This document shows, in pieces, positions 23,365-35,321 of a stretch of 64,000 nt of DNA (position 1 is the first letter of the stretch; each line of letters begins with the position of its first letter). The DNA comes from Pezicula radicicola (lineage: Eukaryota; Ascomycota; Leotiomycetes; Helotiales; Dermateaceae): the NCBI GenBank assembly GCA_003008705.1, contig PDUO01000013.1, forward strand, positions 640,702 through 704,701, in the 5' to 3' direction. The notes under the pieces are model-generated. The model did no database searches. It was not told where the DNA came from and was given only the letters and a program-made list of their open reading frames with translations. A program made the position numbers and the translations under genes.

Positions 23365-26086
23365 TATCGAGGTTGGTATCATGAGTTCACCAATGGCACC
23401 AATTTGATTATATTGTGAACTAAGAGCGGGAAAGTAGCGAACTTTATATACCCACAGGCTCAAATACTAGTGTGCTAGCGCAATCATATAAATAAACCTT
23501 CATGCATATGACCTAGAGCAGTGAACACCAGCTCAAAGATTGCAAATAGGACGGCCAGGAGTGCTGTCCACGAAGAACTACCCACAAAAGATTAGCACAA
23601 CTACAGTACAAGCACCGAGACATTTATTGTAGTGTCATCTGGCTACTGCACGTCATCTTCGTGGTGGTGTCCACCAAGTAAAGAGTTCTGATAGGATCAG
23701 GGTACAGGGCTCGGTGTCGCTATTGCCTTCATGTACCGACATCGAAATCCCCGCACTTTTATGGTTTGCATAATCCCCGAACTTGAAATATCTGCTCAAA
23801 CAAGTTATAAGTAAGCACTACTTAAAAGCTTAAGTACAATACACTCGCACAGAAGTATTTAATACTGCATATAATGAGTTCCTAGACCCTCAACCTATAC
23901 TTACAGTAGTAGTCCTTTGATGGTTAAGCGACCAACAAAGATTCTATCTCACCTAAGCGACAGTGGCGGATTTTGATGGATGCACAAACCTCGGCGTGCA
24001 AACAACTCCGGAACAGATCTACCGGCGTTGCCATCAACTTGAAAGCTATCACTGCCAGTTCTAGAACAATAATGATGATATCGTGGGAAGTGAGGCCACA
24101 TAATTTTCGATTCGGTCCAATTTCAGCGAATCGGGACGTCCCGCAAGCTAATTACGCAAAAAATGATATGCCGGCAGATACTCCGCAATGTTAATGATCC
24201 TATTGTTCGAAAATTTCGATTGGGTCGGTTGGCATAGATACAAGACAAGAATTTGTGCAAGATAAACCAATTCTCGGCTATAGCGGCACTTGTACAGCAC
24301 ACCAATACGAAAAGGTACTGCAAGAAGCACCAGAAAACCCAAGACTGAAGACGGAAGGAGCGAAGCATCTACGGAGGTACTGTGAATAAAAAGGCTTCCA
24401 GCAGCTCTTTAGTAGTAACAAAAGTGGGAGCTTCAAATGAACTGCTCTCTCGAACCAATTGTCATCCTGTCATTGTTGGACAGTCTTTCGAAGTTCGGAT
24501 CATTGTGGCAGTCTCATGCTCGGCTATAAGGCATTTTGTAAATTTGCAATCGAAGTCATCGTAAGATTTTATCTGCCACAAAGCAGGAAGTCGATAATCG
24601 AGCGGAACGCAGTCTTTGAAATAGGTCGATGCGCTCAAGACAGATATGAGAGATAAGAGCCATTATTGGCGCATCTTTCAGACTTGGAATGTAGTTTGGG
24701 CAGGATTCTGAGCCGTAGCTCTCATTCAAAGGTTTATCCTCTGCTTCGTGAGCATAGGAAGCCGTTGCACTAAATGAATAGGGAAGACGAAGAGGTTCAA
24801 AAAGTCTGTAGTACCAGAATAAGCAACGGAAGAATGTGGTGTGAAGATCGAGGCTAGCAAACATAGAAATTGCATGTGAATTGTATTACGGAGAACTGCG
24901 GCCATCTTGAAAACCGAATTCTATACGAAGTAGTTGAGAAGTATCGGACGAGAACAGCTGGAGAAAGTGGTCTTATAACACGAACACTGGTTCGTTTCTG
25001 CGAAGTTGTCGATGGCTAACGTCATTATGAAATTCGTCTGACAGGCGGAAAAGCTTTTATTGATTGTACCTGACATAGCCGAACCTCCAACCTTCAGAAA
25101 CCCCTGATTCCCCAGCCTCAAGCGATTGAAACAAGCTCCCCAAGGTGAATTGACGAATAAGTCGAGACGAACTCAGTCTTACGCACCTAGCCCTGGCGAA
25201 TCAAGTCGCAGCCGTAGATTATTCAGGTGTCAGACTTACATTTTTTGCCGTCGCATCGATTGTTTCATTCAGCATGGAGGACGACGGATGTTTCTCGACC
25301 CAGCAGGCGGTGAGTCGCAATAATGGATGGAGTGTGGTTTCGGTAGAACCGGCTTCTCTGATGGGCGACCGAGTCAAGTTTCTAGAGAGTTGAAGGGGAA
25401 GAAAGAGAAGAAAGAAGTAGACGTTGACATGAAAGTGGGCGTGAGCGATTATTGATCGAGTGAGTGCTTTTTGTTTACGAGTACGTTTGTGTGTACGACC
25501 GTATTAACAATTTTTCTGGTACGGCGTATATCATAGAATGGATAGAATACCGTACTGTAGATAAAAGGGCGGGTTACAGTAAAAGGGGAGGCGTCCAGTG
25601 TTGCCCGTGGTTGATCTTTCCTGCTGTCCGTCTGAGATGGTGGCGCGCCCAATTCTCCACACCACAATCTTGAGTTCGGAGATTGAGCTTCCAGCCAATC
25701 ATCATCCACAATGGAGCTGTTAAAAGTGGGGGAGCCTTTAAATGAGCGCGCGACTGGTGAAAAAGAAAAGAATTGTGAAATGAATGATTCGCTGACTAAC
25801 CCGCATTGGTGGTGTTTCCTCAACAGCCTCAACACCCTTCATCAGTCCTTGCTTTCCTTCCTCGTGGTGCTCCTTCCTCCTCTCTTCTTTGTGCCCTTTT
25901 TATTTTTTAATTAATGAACTTCACCCGCCTTCAATTGTTCACACCAAACAATTGACTGGAGCGATTGTCGCCATCTCACCAGTATCATAGTGCACCCTTG
26001 GATCTCCTCGACGGAGACAAAGAAAGCCCGGTGCTGACAGGCCATTCGATTGAAGCTCCGCGCCAGATACCGGAACTTTCTTGATC
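23365..26086. promoter_or_regulatory. Long divergent intergenic region between the P450 and ERG5
   Basis: About 2.7 kb without a supported gene. Short open frames occur on both strands, but none has recognisable content. The ERG5-proximal 250 bp is CT-rich (CCTTCCTCGTGGTGCTCCTTCCTCC), as in fungal promoters. I did not find a clear sterol-response element by eye. Confidence 0.4.
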
Positions 26087-27941
26087 ATGACCGCCGCAGT
26101 ACAAAACGCCAGCTTCGCCTCCCCTCTGGCAGATGCGAAGTATGCACAAGTAGTCGGCAATCCCCAGATCGATGGCTTCCTAGCCCAGCTCAGTCAGATC
26201 AGTGGATGGACTTTGGCCCTCACCATTCTTCTGGTCCTGGTCGCATATGATCAATGTCCGTCCCTGCAATCTTGAGCCCTTTGTCCTCGCTAACATTCCC
26301 ACAGTCAGCTATATTACCCAGAAAGGAACGATTGTCGGCCCAAGATGGAAAATGCCCTTCATTGGACCCTTCCTGGAATCAATGGATCCCAAATGGGAGG
26401 AATACAAGGGAAAGTGGGCGAGCGGAGAGCTTAGCTGTGTTTCTGTGTTCCACAAGTAAGTTTGCCCTCAGGATTCCTTCTGCTCGATCCTTTCCTGACA
26501 CTCGATATCTAGATTCGTTGTTATTGCCTCTACCCGCGACATGTCACGAAAGGTCTTCAACTCGCCCGGATTCGTCAAACCTTGTGTGGTAGACGCTGCA
26601 CACAAGCTCCTAGGACCAACCAACTGGGTATTTCTCGATGGAAAGGCTCACGTCGACTTCCGCAAAGGACTTAATGGTTTATTCACGCGCAAAGCTCTAG
26701 AAACGTATCTCCCAGGACAGGAGGAAGTCTACAAGGTTTACTTTGAGAAGTTTTTGAAGGTTTCCAAGGATGCCGACCTGAAACCAATCCCCTTCATGGC
26801 CGAATTCAGAGAGGTTATGTGTGCTGTTTCCTGCCGAACCTTCGTCGGTCACTACATGTCCGATGAGGCCATCAAGAAGATCGCAGACGATTACTACAAC
26901 ATTACTGCTGCCATGGAACTGGTTAACTTCCCTATCATTATCCCATACACGAAGACTTGGTACGGAAAGAAGGCTGCCGATATGGTTTTGGAAGAGTTCT
27001 CTAAGTGCGCTGCAAAGAGCAAGGTTCGCATGGCAGCCGGTGGTGAAATTACCTGCATTATGGATGGATGGGTTATGTCTCAGATTGAATCTCAAAGGTA
27101 TCGCGAACGTCAAGAGGAGGGTCTTTCCATGGAGGGCATTGAAAAGCCACAACCCTTCCTCCGTGAGTTCACCGACTATGAGATTGCCCAGACCGTCTTT
27201 ACCTTCCTGTTCGCTTCCCAAGATGCGACAAGCAGTGCTTCCACATGGCTCTTCCAGATTGTTGCCCAACGACCTGATGTTCTTGAGAAAATTCGCGAGG
27301 AGAACTTACGTATCCGAAATGGCAATAGAGACCAGTACGCGACTATGGACTTGATCGACCAGATGCCGTATACCCGCGCAGTTGTCAAGGAGACCTTGAG
27401 ATACCGTCCCCCAGTCATCTTGGTGCCATATCTCGCTAAGAAGGCTTTCCCAATCACTGATACTTATACGGTTCCTAAAGGTCGGTAGCATTGTCTTCCT
27501 TTAGCATGACTTGAACTAATTCTCGAATAGGTGCTATGATCATTCCCAGTGTCTACCCAGCACTCCGTGATCCTGAAGTATACACTGATCCTGATACCTT
27601 CGATCCTGACCGCTACTACACTGGTGATGCTGAGGTAAAGGGTGCTAAGAACTGGCTCGTATTTGGTACTGGCCCCCATTACTGTCTTGGACAAGTTTAC
27701 GCACAAAACAATCTGGCTCTTATGATTGGCAACGCTTCAATGAAGTTGAATTGGGTACATCACCCAACTCCAACTTCTGAAGAGATCAAGGTTTTCGCGA
27801 CGCTATTCCCTATGGTGAGTCAAAATCTGTCATTGGTGAGAAGAACTGTACTGACTTTTGTTTCAGGATGATTGCCCGTTGGTTTTCACCCCACGTAGCG
27901 TTGAGGACAACGAGAAGTTTATGGCAAACTACAAGCCATGA
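26087..27941 (+). CDS. ERG5: Sterol C-22 desaturase, cytochrome P450 61
   Basis: CYP61 introduces the C-22 double bond late in ergosterol synthesis at the endoplasmic reticulum. Five exons (26087-26255, 26305-26455, 26513-27480, 27531-27814, 27867-27941) encode 548 aa. The N-terminal membrane anchor ([17 protein letters not shown]) is followed by [13 protein letters not shown]. The I-helix reads [13 protein letters not shown], typical of ERG5 and unlike most P450s. The ExxR is ETLRYRPP, followed by [26 protein letters not shown]. The haem loop is [10 protein letters not shown], with the His in place of Arg as in other CYP61 proteins. The first donor is GTCCGT, weaker than the rest, but the join restores the family sequence YDQFSYI. 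Identification is firm. Confidence 0.96.
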
Positions 27942-30074
27942 TAATTGAAAAATAGAAAACGGATAGGATGTTGTAATGATTAGTTTAGGGAGTGGCTTGC
28001 CTTTGGAGCATTTAGACCCCATATTCTTCCCGTGTGCATTACTTTGCAGTATATGCAAATAGGGTGGCTAGGCGTTATTAATGATGTGGCTGACTTAAAG
28101 TTGGTCCTCTTCTGGAGCTGGTATAGCCTCTACATTAGTGGAGTTTAATAATTCATGATTCTGAATACATGCGATTGTATATTTCTGCTGTGTGAGTCCT
28201 GAGTAGCCCAGATGGTACGGAGTAGCTCACGTCTCACTCTGACAATCGGCATGTATTTGCTAGCTTCCAGAGTGACGCCCAATGCCGAACAGAAAGCTTC
28301 ATCCTTTGCATAGGTGCTGCATCTCAGAGCCTGTTCCGCGTTCGTAGCTATGGTAGGCACCATAATACGATGATTCAGCTTAGCGCTAGGAATTATTCAT
28401 ACGTCACGCTATACTAAACCTCTTCGTTTGGCATTTCGGCGTACGAAAACTAAACAAGTGAAATTGATCGCATAGTCTCTTCCGGCGTAATTGTTTTGGT
28501 ACCTGTATTTCTTCCTGCCAAATGTTGAGAAGTAATTTGATCTGATACTGTAAGCGGGCTTGCCTCTGGAGAAGGAAGGTTGGGAGCCTAGCAGCGGAGT
28601 TAGAACGCGTGTGTTGTTGTAGGCAGGAAAGCCGAGTTGCGTATAGGTAGTTTCTTTGATATAGAAATATGGAAATACTGTAACGAAATTATTCTAAGAC
28701 TTAGTTAGGTACGAAGTAAATGTTTTCTATTAATTTGGGTGTTTAAGGTAGGAGCTATAACACATCTTTGAAGTGTCGTCGCCTCGTAGCGCTTACTCAT
28801 TAACTTATTTATGACTTATAATTTACTTTTGATTCCCAGGAAATCATTGGAGGGGGACTTAGTTTGGTGGTTCGAGAATGAGGGGAGGTATCCAATAGGG
28901 AATTTGTCGTCGTATATATTGGAAAAAGGCTTCTTTAGAAAACGTGAAGATTCTAATATGGAAGGTATCTTGGTCTGCTGACAAGATTTTTCTCTGTAGG
29001 TAAGAGCCAGCCATATCAACTATCACTCCCTTCTAATTACAAAGAAGTAAAGATTAAGACTATCTACCCACACTACCTTCATACTTCGTACCTACTTATT
29101 ATTAGTCAGTAAACTGAGGCTTATAAAGCTCACTTACTAGAAACCGATGAACTATCCAAGTCTTCCGCTCTACTCTTCGGAGTGCTTCCGGAGTCCAACA
29201 CGGCGTTCAGTGGTCAGGGTAAGGAGTCAGACCTAAGGCCAAGAAAACGTGGCTTCGGAGGTCTGTACCCATTTTCGATTGAGTCATCTGGTGCATATGT
29301 CCTATCACATCACATCTAGTGCATCGTTAAAAATCGTATGTTTCAATGAGCCCTCATGAGCCCTCCAGTCTTCCTTGTTTTCTCCCCACAACCACATCCC
29401 ATGCTTTCTAAGCGAACCTCCGGAGTTCGCTAAACGACTGGCTTGTGCCCCCTTTTAAAGCCGCTTATTATTTTCAAGTCTTTTAAGGCTTCAATTGTAG
29501 AAAGTGCCAATCATATGTTTCGTACGACGAATTTGCTCCGTAAAGATACCCTCGAGCCGTTCGGAGTCGGTGTGTTATGTCTGCGACTTTGCTGTTGATG
29601 TATGATACACTCCGTAAGAAAAAGGTGGGGTGTGTAAGTAGGTACGGGTATGGCGTTTTTTGTTTATCACCGTTTGATAATGATGCAGGGAGCGCGGAGG
29701 GGGCTTTGCAATATGACTGTACTAACTAGTTTCTTTCGTGTCCTCTGCGTAATGCATGAAGTTCGAATTGGGGTTGGGAAATGTTATAAGTATAAATGTT
29801 TTTCCTCGTTCTTTGAAATAGGGAGATATATTCAGATATCCAGATCCTTGACATTAAGTCAGATTCCCATCAGTCATCCTACTTAGCCATCAACTAAGTG
29901 AATAAATTCAACAACCATTATAACTTTTACTGTAATGCCCAACGGTTTCTCAAGCTTCCCTCAATCACGTATGCACTTACTCTCTTCTCCTTTCACACTC
30001 TCTATCCAACTAACATCACGGCAGGATTCCCAAACCATAAACCACCAACCCTCTTTCACCCAGCCTCACCTAAG
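27942..30074. other. Gene-free intergenic region downstream of ERG5
   Basis: About 2.1 kb with AT-rich sequence and no supported gene. Segments near 29.15-29.45 kb are rich in TCCGGAGT/CGGAG words. They are not an identifiable element. Confidence 0.45.
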
Positions 30075-30317
30075 ATGAAATCCACAACTACCAACCAAAC
30101 CGTTGAGAACACCAAAGAAGTAGACACCGCTTCCATAGCCAGCATATCAACCTTCTCTTCATCTGTTTCGCTGTTGAAGAAAAAGTTCAAGTCTTCGACG
30201 GAAAAGGAGGAGGGGAAGAAAGAGAAGGTTAAGGAGAAGAAGCAGAGGTCGCCGGAGGAATGGAATGCTCGTGCTAGGACTGCGGAGGCTTATTATGTAC
30301 ATGCTACATTGCGCTGA
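30075..30317 (+). CDS. Small basic hypothetical protein
   Basis: An 80-codon frame starts at an ATG preceded by CCTAAG. The N-terminal half is Thr/Ser-rich and the middle is strongly charged (LLKKKFKSSTEKEEGKKEK). The end is WNARARTAEAYYVHATLR, which resembles the short W-x-AR-x-x-x-AEAYY tail I recall from small helotialean proteins of unknown role. No domain, signal peptide or membrane segment is visible. It could be an extended frame that starts in a 5' exon, or a chance open frame. Confidence 0.4.
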   Translation: MKSTTTNQTVENTKEVDTASIASISTFSSSVSLLKKKFKSSTEKEEGKKEKVKEKKQRSPEEWNARARTAEAYYVHATLR

Positions 30318-30515
30318 GTAACCTGCTGGGTATTTCGCGCGCTCTCGCATGGAGTTTTGTTGGATACCACAGATTGTTCTTGTTCGGAGTTTGCGGCAGG
30401 GAATGCACAAGTGATGAGAGCATTTTCTGAAAACTTGGTTTCAGCATTGCGTTTTTGGGGTATCTTTTTGTCTAGGGCTACAGACAATTAACATAAAGTA
30501 ATTCATGAATGATCA

Positions 30516-31920
30516 TTAAAAGCTGTCGTCCAAATCATCTTTCATCTGTACCACACTCGGGCTATCTTCCAACATATCAGAATCATCGAATGCACCTCCT
30601 GCTGTCGTCATCAATTCTTCAACTATCCTTTTGCTTGCTTCCCGTGCTGTATGTCGTCAGTAACAAATAGTCTATAAGCTCTTGAATCACGAACCAGGCG
30701 TTTGGAGCAGCCGAGACTGTGGCAGCGAGAATTGAATGGTCTTTGGCGGACTCATTCCCAACTGCTTATAAACATCATCGGCATCGTTGTCACTATCACT
30801 CTCCCAACTGATCTCATCTCTCTTTGCTGGTAACTCCAATTTTCTCTGGGTCTGCTTAGGATCGGCATTGATGTCTCGGCTTTGCAGAACGTCCCGGTAC
30901 TTTCCTTTCGCTGGCGTTTGGACACTGATGCCAGGTGTCCGTGGTGCGATGGGTCTAGTGTATTGCTGTCTGACGGGTGAGCTAAAAATGTCGGCTCGAA
31001 GCTCAGGAGCAGCTGCGGGTGGAGAAGACATTGGGGAATCTGAGTCACGCCATGATGGCTTGTTTGCAGGTGTCTTATTCTCCTTACGCGTTGTATGAGG
31101 TGTCGCCTGTAAACGGTAATTCTTGTCAAGTACCCTATGCAACAAGTGATCTGCCCCGGGTCGTGTTTGTGTAGCAGAAGGTAGGTGTGAGGTAGGTTCG
31201 TATAAAGTAGGGTCAAAAGGCGATGACTGAGGTGTCATTGACATATCTGGAATTCTTTGTTTAGGACCTGGTGTAGTTGGTTCGACTTCCCCATCGTCGT
31301 CATTTGCACCTTTTCCCTTGAGCTCTTGTTTCAGCGCCTCGTACGACGAAGGATATTTGGCAAACGTAGCACTGCTCGCACTCTTTGGTCGGGGAGCCCG
31401 AGGAGTGCTGCCACTGAGATCAGGGTCGTCGAGTAGAGATTCATCGCCCTGGTCGTAGGCTACTTGCTCATCGCCCTCCGTCCTAAATGTCTCGTCTGCT
31501 TGTGATGTGCCATATGCACTCGCATTCTCATGTGATTGAGCATACGAGAAGTCCTCTTCCTCTTGTTCGTTCTCTTCCACGCCGCATAGAGTGATGTTGG
31601 CACTGGCTTCGAAAAACTGCTTCCAGAACTACCCCACTGTGTCAACCTCAATTTGGACAACTACAGAGCTTTACCAACCTTCGATGCTTCCCACAATGCG
31701 TTCGAATGGTCTCTATATTGCTCGATAATGGGCAGAATACTTGTAGACACGATCCTATGGGCTCGATTAAAATTTTGATCAATTTCTGGGATAATGTTAG
31801 CACTATGTTCTGCTCACCGTGGGGAGGGGAGCACAAGCCTTGAAGTGTGAGAGTGATCTGCTGCTCAAGTCTCTCGAGCTCTGCAAGGCTCTGTGCGGAT
31901 GAAGTGCTTCCACGAGACAT
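30516..31920 (-). CDS. ASK1: DASH/Dam1 kinetochore complex subunit
   Basis: Ask1 is a subunit of the DASH/Dam1 ring that couples kinetochores to spindle microtubules. Four exons (31920-31839, 31785-31679, 31628-30695, 30646-30516) give 417 aa. The conserved N-terminal domain reads LERLEQQITLTLQEIDQNFNRAHRIV, then WEASKFWKQFFEASANITL. The middle is a long disordered region with many Ser/Thr-Pro sites, which are candidate Cdk/Mps1 targets. The conserved C-terminal motif REASKRIVEELMTTAGG is supplied by the last exon. Intron 1 uses a GC donor (CAAG|GCTTGT). The alternative GT donor 21 nt downstream would leave only a 32-nt intron and insert seven foreign residues. Identification is strong from both ends. 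Confidence 0.92.
31786..31838 (-). other. Probable GC-AG intron in ASK1
   Basis: Donor GC, branch GCTAAC, acceptor CCCAG, 53 nt. Splicing here joins TLQ to EIDQNF, exactly the family sequence. A GTGAGC donor at 31817 is also in frame but would leave a 32-nt intron. Confidence 0.65.
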
Positions 31921-33193
31921 GATGAGAGCAATTAGTTGCTGGAGTGGAAATGTATATAATGGACGAACACGCTGATGTTGACTTTCTGGCGGTCGCAAAC
32001 ATCCTGATTGGGACTACGCGCAGGGGACTTCTAGTTAGCGCGATTCTGACTAAGCGGGAGGCTGGCTGATGGGCTCGCTTTCACGAACTTCATCCAGCTT
32101 CAATATTTCAATATTGTTCTCACATGTCGCCGACCCCTCTTCTGTATATGGTCAATTTTATCGAAATGTCGTCACCAGCAGTACAATGCAGGACCTGGAA
32201 AGATACCGAGGAGACATGGACATATTCTCCTTCGACACAATTCTACGGACAGCTGTCCCCCCGCTGCCATATCTCAATTCAGCCGCCAGGGAGATACCTT
32301 CTGCACGAGCAAGGCCTCAAGCACTTCAGTCTCTGCCACTACTCCGTACTCTCTCTGTATGACAGGTCCGTCTTTCCAGATTATCCATGAGCCATACAAT
32401 AACAAGACTGGGAAGTCCGCCTTGTGGCAAAGTAACATCGTTTGCCCATCTTGTGCTCTTAAAAGTATGGGGAAGGGGCACACGGACGAAAGGATGAAGT
32501 CAGCCACCATTATTACAGTACTGCTTGCCCCAACGTGCCAGAAAATTTCCACGATAATTCTACTACAAGTTAAACCAGGTCAATGGTCTGGGTCTTGTTC
32601 GTCACAGAATAATCCTAACGCGAAGTAGATGTTCATCATCACTGCAATTGCCTCGTTAAGTTCTTAAACCCTGGGAAAACTCAATATCTTGCGAGAGCAC
32701 GGGGCCTCGTAATTCGGACTGGCCGGAAATTGGTTAGCCTTGCACCTTAAATTCTTAATTGGGCTTGCAGCTTCACCGCATATTGACGAGTAGTTCTCTC
32801 CCTTCTATATTTATTCATTCACGGTTACCTAACCGAGCCTGCTCGCTTCCATTTTGTCGGAGCTTTCGTGTAAAGTAAAACAACTCTAACGGCGCGGGCT
32901 GATGATTTGGTGATCCTTCCCTCTCTTAGCTCTACTCTAGAGCTACCCACGGTATTGAGATCTTCAGTGTTTTCTTTTCCAAGCGATGTGTGCAAGCGAC
33001 GTGGGTCCTTAGGCGGAGCCCAGTCTTGCAACCGAGGATGTCTAGTTCAAGAGATGGTCGAAGGAGAAGATTCTCAAAAAGAGAAGGCCGAGTTGACCAG
33101 TACATGTATTTAACATGGCCCACACCCTTCGCCTTCCAGCATTCCTATCCTTCTCATTGAGAAGTACTGTGTCCTCCTTTCTCAGCTTTCAAG
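31921..33193. promoter_or_regulatory. Divergent intergenic region between ASK1 and the FAD oxidase
   Basis: About 1.3 kb. Several open frames of 60-100 codons overlap at 32.07-32.63 kb on the plus strand, without recognisable domains. No gene is supported. Confidence 0.4.
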
Positions 33194-35024
33194 ATGTGGC
33201 CCCTTAGAGACATACACATAGGTCTTCTCTCGATCGCCATCCTCTCCAACGTCGTGCTAGGACAGTCGTATACAACCGGGAACGACAAACTCACCACTGA
33301 TGCAATCTCAGCTTGTGACAAAATCGCAAATGGTTCTGCAGAAGCCGTAGTATGGTCGCCAGTTGCCGTGCTCAACACAGACTACGAGCAAGCTAAGGAT
33401 CACTATTGGAGTGCTGCAAATGCAGACTTAACTCCTGCATGTGTTGTGTTTCCAACGACGGCAGAAGAAGTTTCTTTCGTTGTCAGGGTGCTTCTTGACT
33501 ATCCTTCGGTTCCATTTGCTGTCAAGAGCGGTGGGCACAACTCGAATATGGGGTTTTCAAGTGTCAACTGGGGCGTTTTGATCTCTTTCAGCAAGAAGGC
33601 GACGACGACATTATCGACAGACAAGACCACAGCGGATGTTGAACCTGGAGCTCGCTGGGGTGATGTTATTACTGCACTTGAGCCAGACAACGTAGCAGTT
33701 GTGGGTGGTCGTATCGGTAAGCTTACGTCATTTGAAGCTCCAATTTTTGCTAACAGAAAATAAGGCGATGTGGGCGTTGCTGGACTTCTACTTGGTGGTG
33801 GATGCTCATTTCTGAGTGCCCAGTACGGTTTTGCGGCCGACAACGTCGTGAACTATGAGGTGGTACTTGCCAACGCCAGTATTGTCAACGTCAATGCGCA
33901 GGAATATAGTGATTTGTTCTTCGCACTGAGAGGTGGTGGAGGTCAATTTGGTGCGTAGGCTCAATAGCCGGATGCAAGGGACGTCGGCTAATGGCAGTGC
34001 AGGAATCGTAACTAAGTTCACTTTGAAGACGTATCCTATTGGACAGGTAAGTATTCAGCTCTCCCTAAACGTCATTTCTAACACTTGCAAAGATTTGGGG
34101 TGGAGTGCGTACATACGATGCCAGTCTAGGCCCTGCACTATTAAATGCAACCCAACAATTTTCAGAGGAGAATACGGATCCCAAGGCAGCCGTAATCGTT
34201 ACGGGTGAACTGGTTCTCGACTCACTTCTCCAATTTTGGACCGTCTTCTTTTTCTATAACGGCACTACACCACCTGCCGGTGTGTTCACTGGCTTTGAGT
34301 CTCTTCCCACTTTGACAGACTCGGTCAAGACTCGCTCATATGCTGATTTTGTAAGTTCCCTACTGGAATTAAAAGTCGATGTAACTAAGTGGCATGCAGC
34401 TGGTTGGAAACAACGCCTTGAATGTATATGGGTTCAGATACCTTTACAGAGTAAGTATTTCTCCTCAAGATCATCAACATTCACTAAGTAGACCAGGCTG
34501 CTACAATCCAAAACCTTCCAGCACCAATGGGAAAGATCCTTTACAACGATATCTATAACAACTTTAAAGCCTACATAGCGAGTATAGACCTCTTCAAGCC
34601 AGACTACATTTTCGATCTTGCCTTCCAACCACTCTCCCAGTTGATGGCCTCGGCTTCACAAGCAGCAGGTGGCAATATTATGCAGCTTGATCCAAATGAT
34701 GGTGATCGAATGTGGATAGAGATTGATATCTCTTGGCTCACACCATTAGGAGACGACGATGCATATGCAATCATCAAAAACGTATCCTCTTCAATTGAGA
34801 GCTATGCGCAGAACGCATTTCCCGGCGTCGCAAATACTCGATTTGTGGAAGGCAACTTGATCGAAGCAGAATACAATCCACTCTTCTTAAACGACGCAAT
34901 GCCCGACCAAAATCCAGTGCAGAGTTATGGAAATGGGACGTATGCGAAGTTGCAGGAGATCTACAAGAAGTACGACCCTAATCTTTTCTTTGCTACCAGA
35001 ACAGGCGGCTTCAAGTATGTTTAA
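33194..35024 (+). CDS. Secreted FAD-linked oxidoreductase, berberine-bridge-enzyme-like
   Basis: Flavoprotein of the FAD_binding_4/BBE group, which oxidises sugars, alcohols or secondary metabolites. Six exons (33194-33716, 33765-33950, 34003-34046, 34093-34350, 34400-34450, 34497-35024) fit without frame break and give 529 aa. A signal peptide (about 1-23, ending VVLGQS) points to secretion. The FAD domain shows [17 protein letters not shown] and [15 protein letters not shown], whose His is the usual covalent FAD site. It continues with [29 protein letters not shown] and [24 protein letters not shown]. The BBE tail is at the C-terminus ([22 protein letters not shown]). The second covalent attachment Cys seen in bicovalent BBEs is not obvious. 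It has no metabolic-cluster neighbours, and its substrate is unknown. Confidence 0.92.
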
Positions 35025-35321
35025 GTGGTTGGTATAGGATAGCGACACCATGGTTTATAGCTGGGATTTTTAATGGTAATAGAGAAGGCTTGGTTGGAAT
35101 CAATTGAATATATCCTCCATATTTTTCACTCGCCTTAAAACTAAAACAGAAGACGTAATTATGTAGCCAAGCCTCGAGCCTGCTAAGAATAGTTCTTTGT
35201 TTGGTCTTTACACCAGTTCCAATTCCCTCAGAATCTCTAGCCACAGCTTCGCCGCCACTTTTCAACGGCTGCCACGAGATATTTACTCGACTGCGGGATG
35301 CCAAATTCTTTACTGGTGCAC

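Noticed and set aside
21400..27941. P450 and ERG5 as a secondary-metabolite or sterol cluster
   Set aside because: The genes are 2.7 kb apart, belong to unrelated P450 families, and lack other pathway neighbours.
29150..29450. CGGAG-rich segment as a transposon end
   Set aside because: No terminal repeats or coding remnants could be identified by eye.
32069..32628. Overlapping 89-97 codon plus-strand frames that could be spliced into one gene
   Set aside because: No conserved content and no phase-consistent set of joins that I could support.
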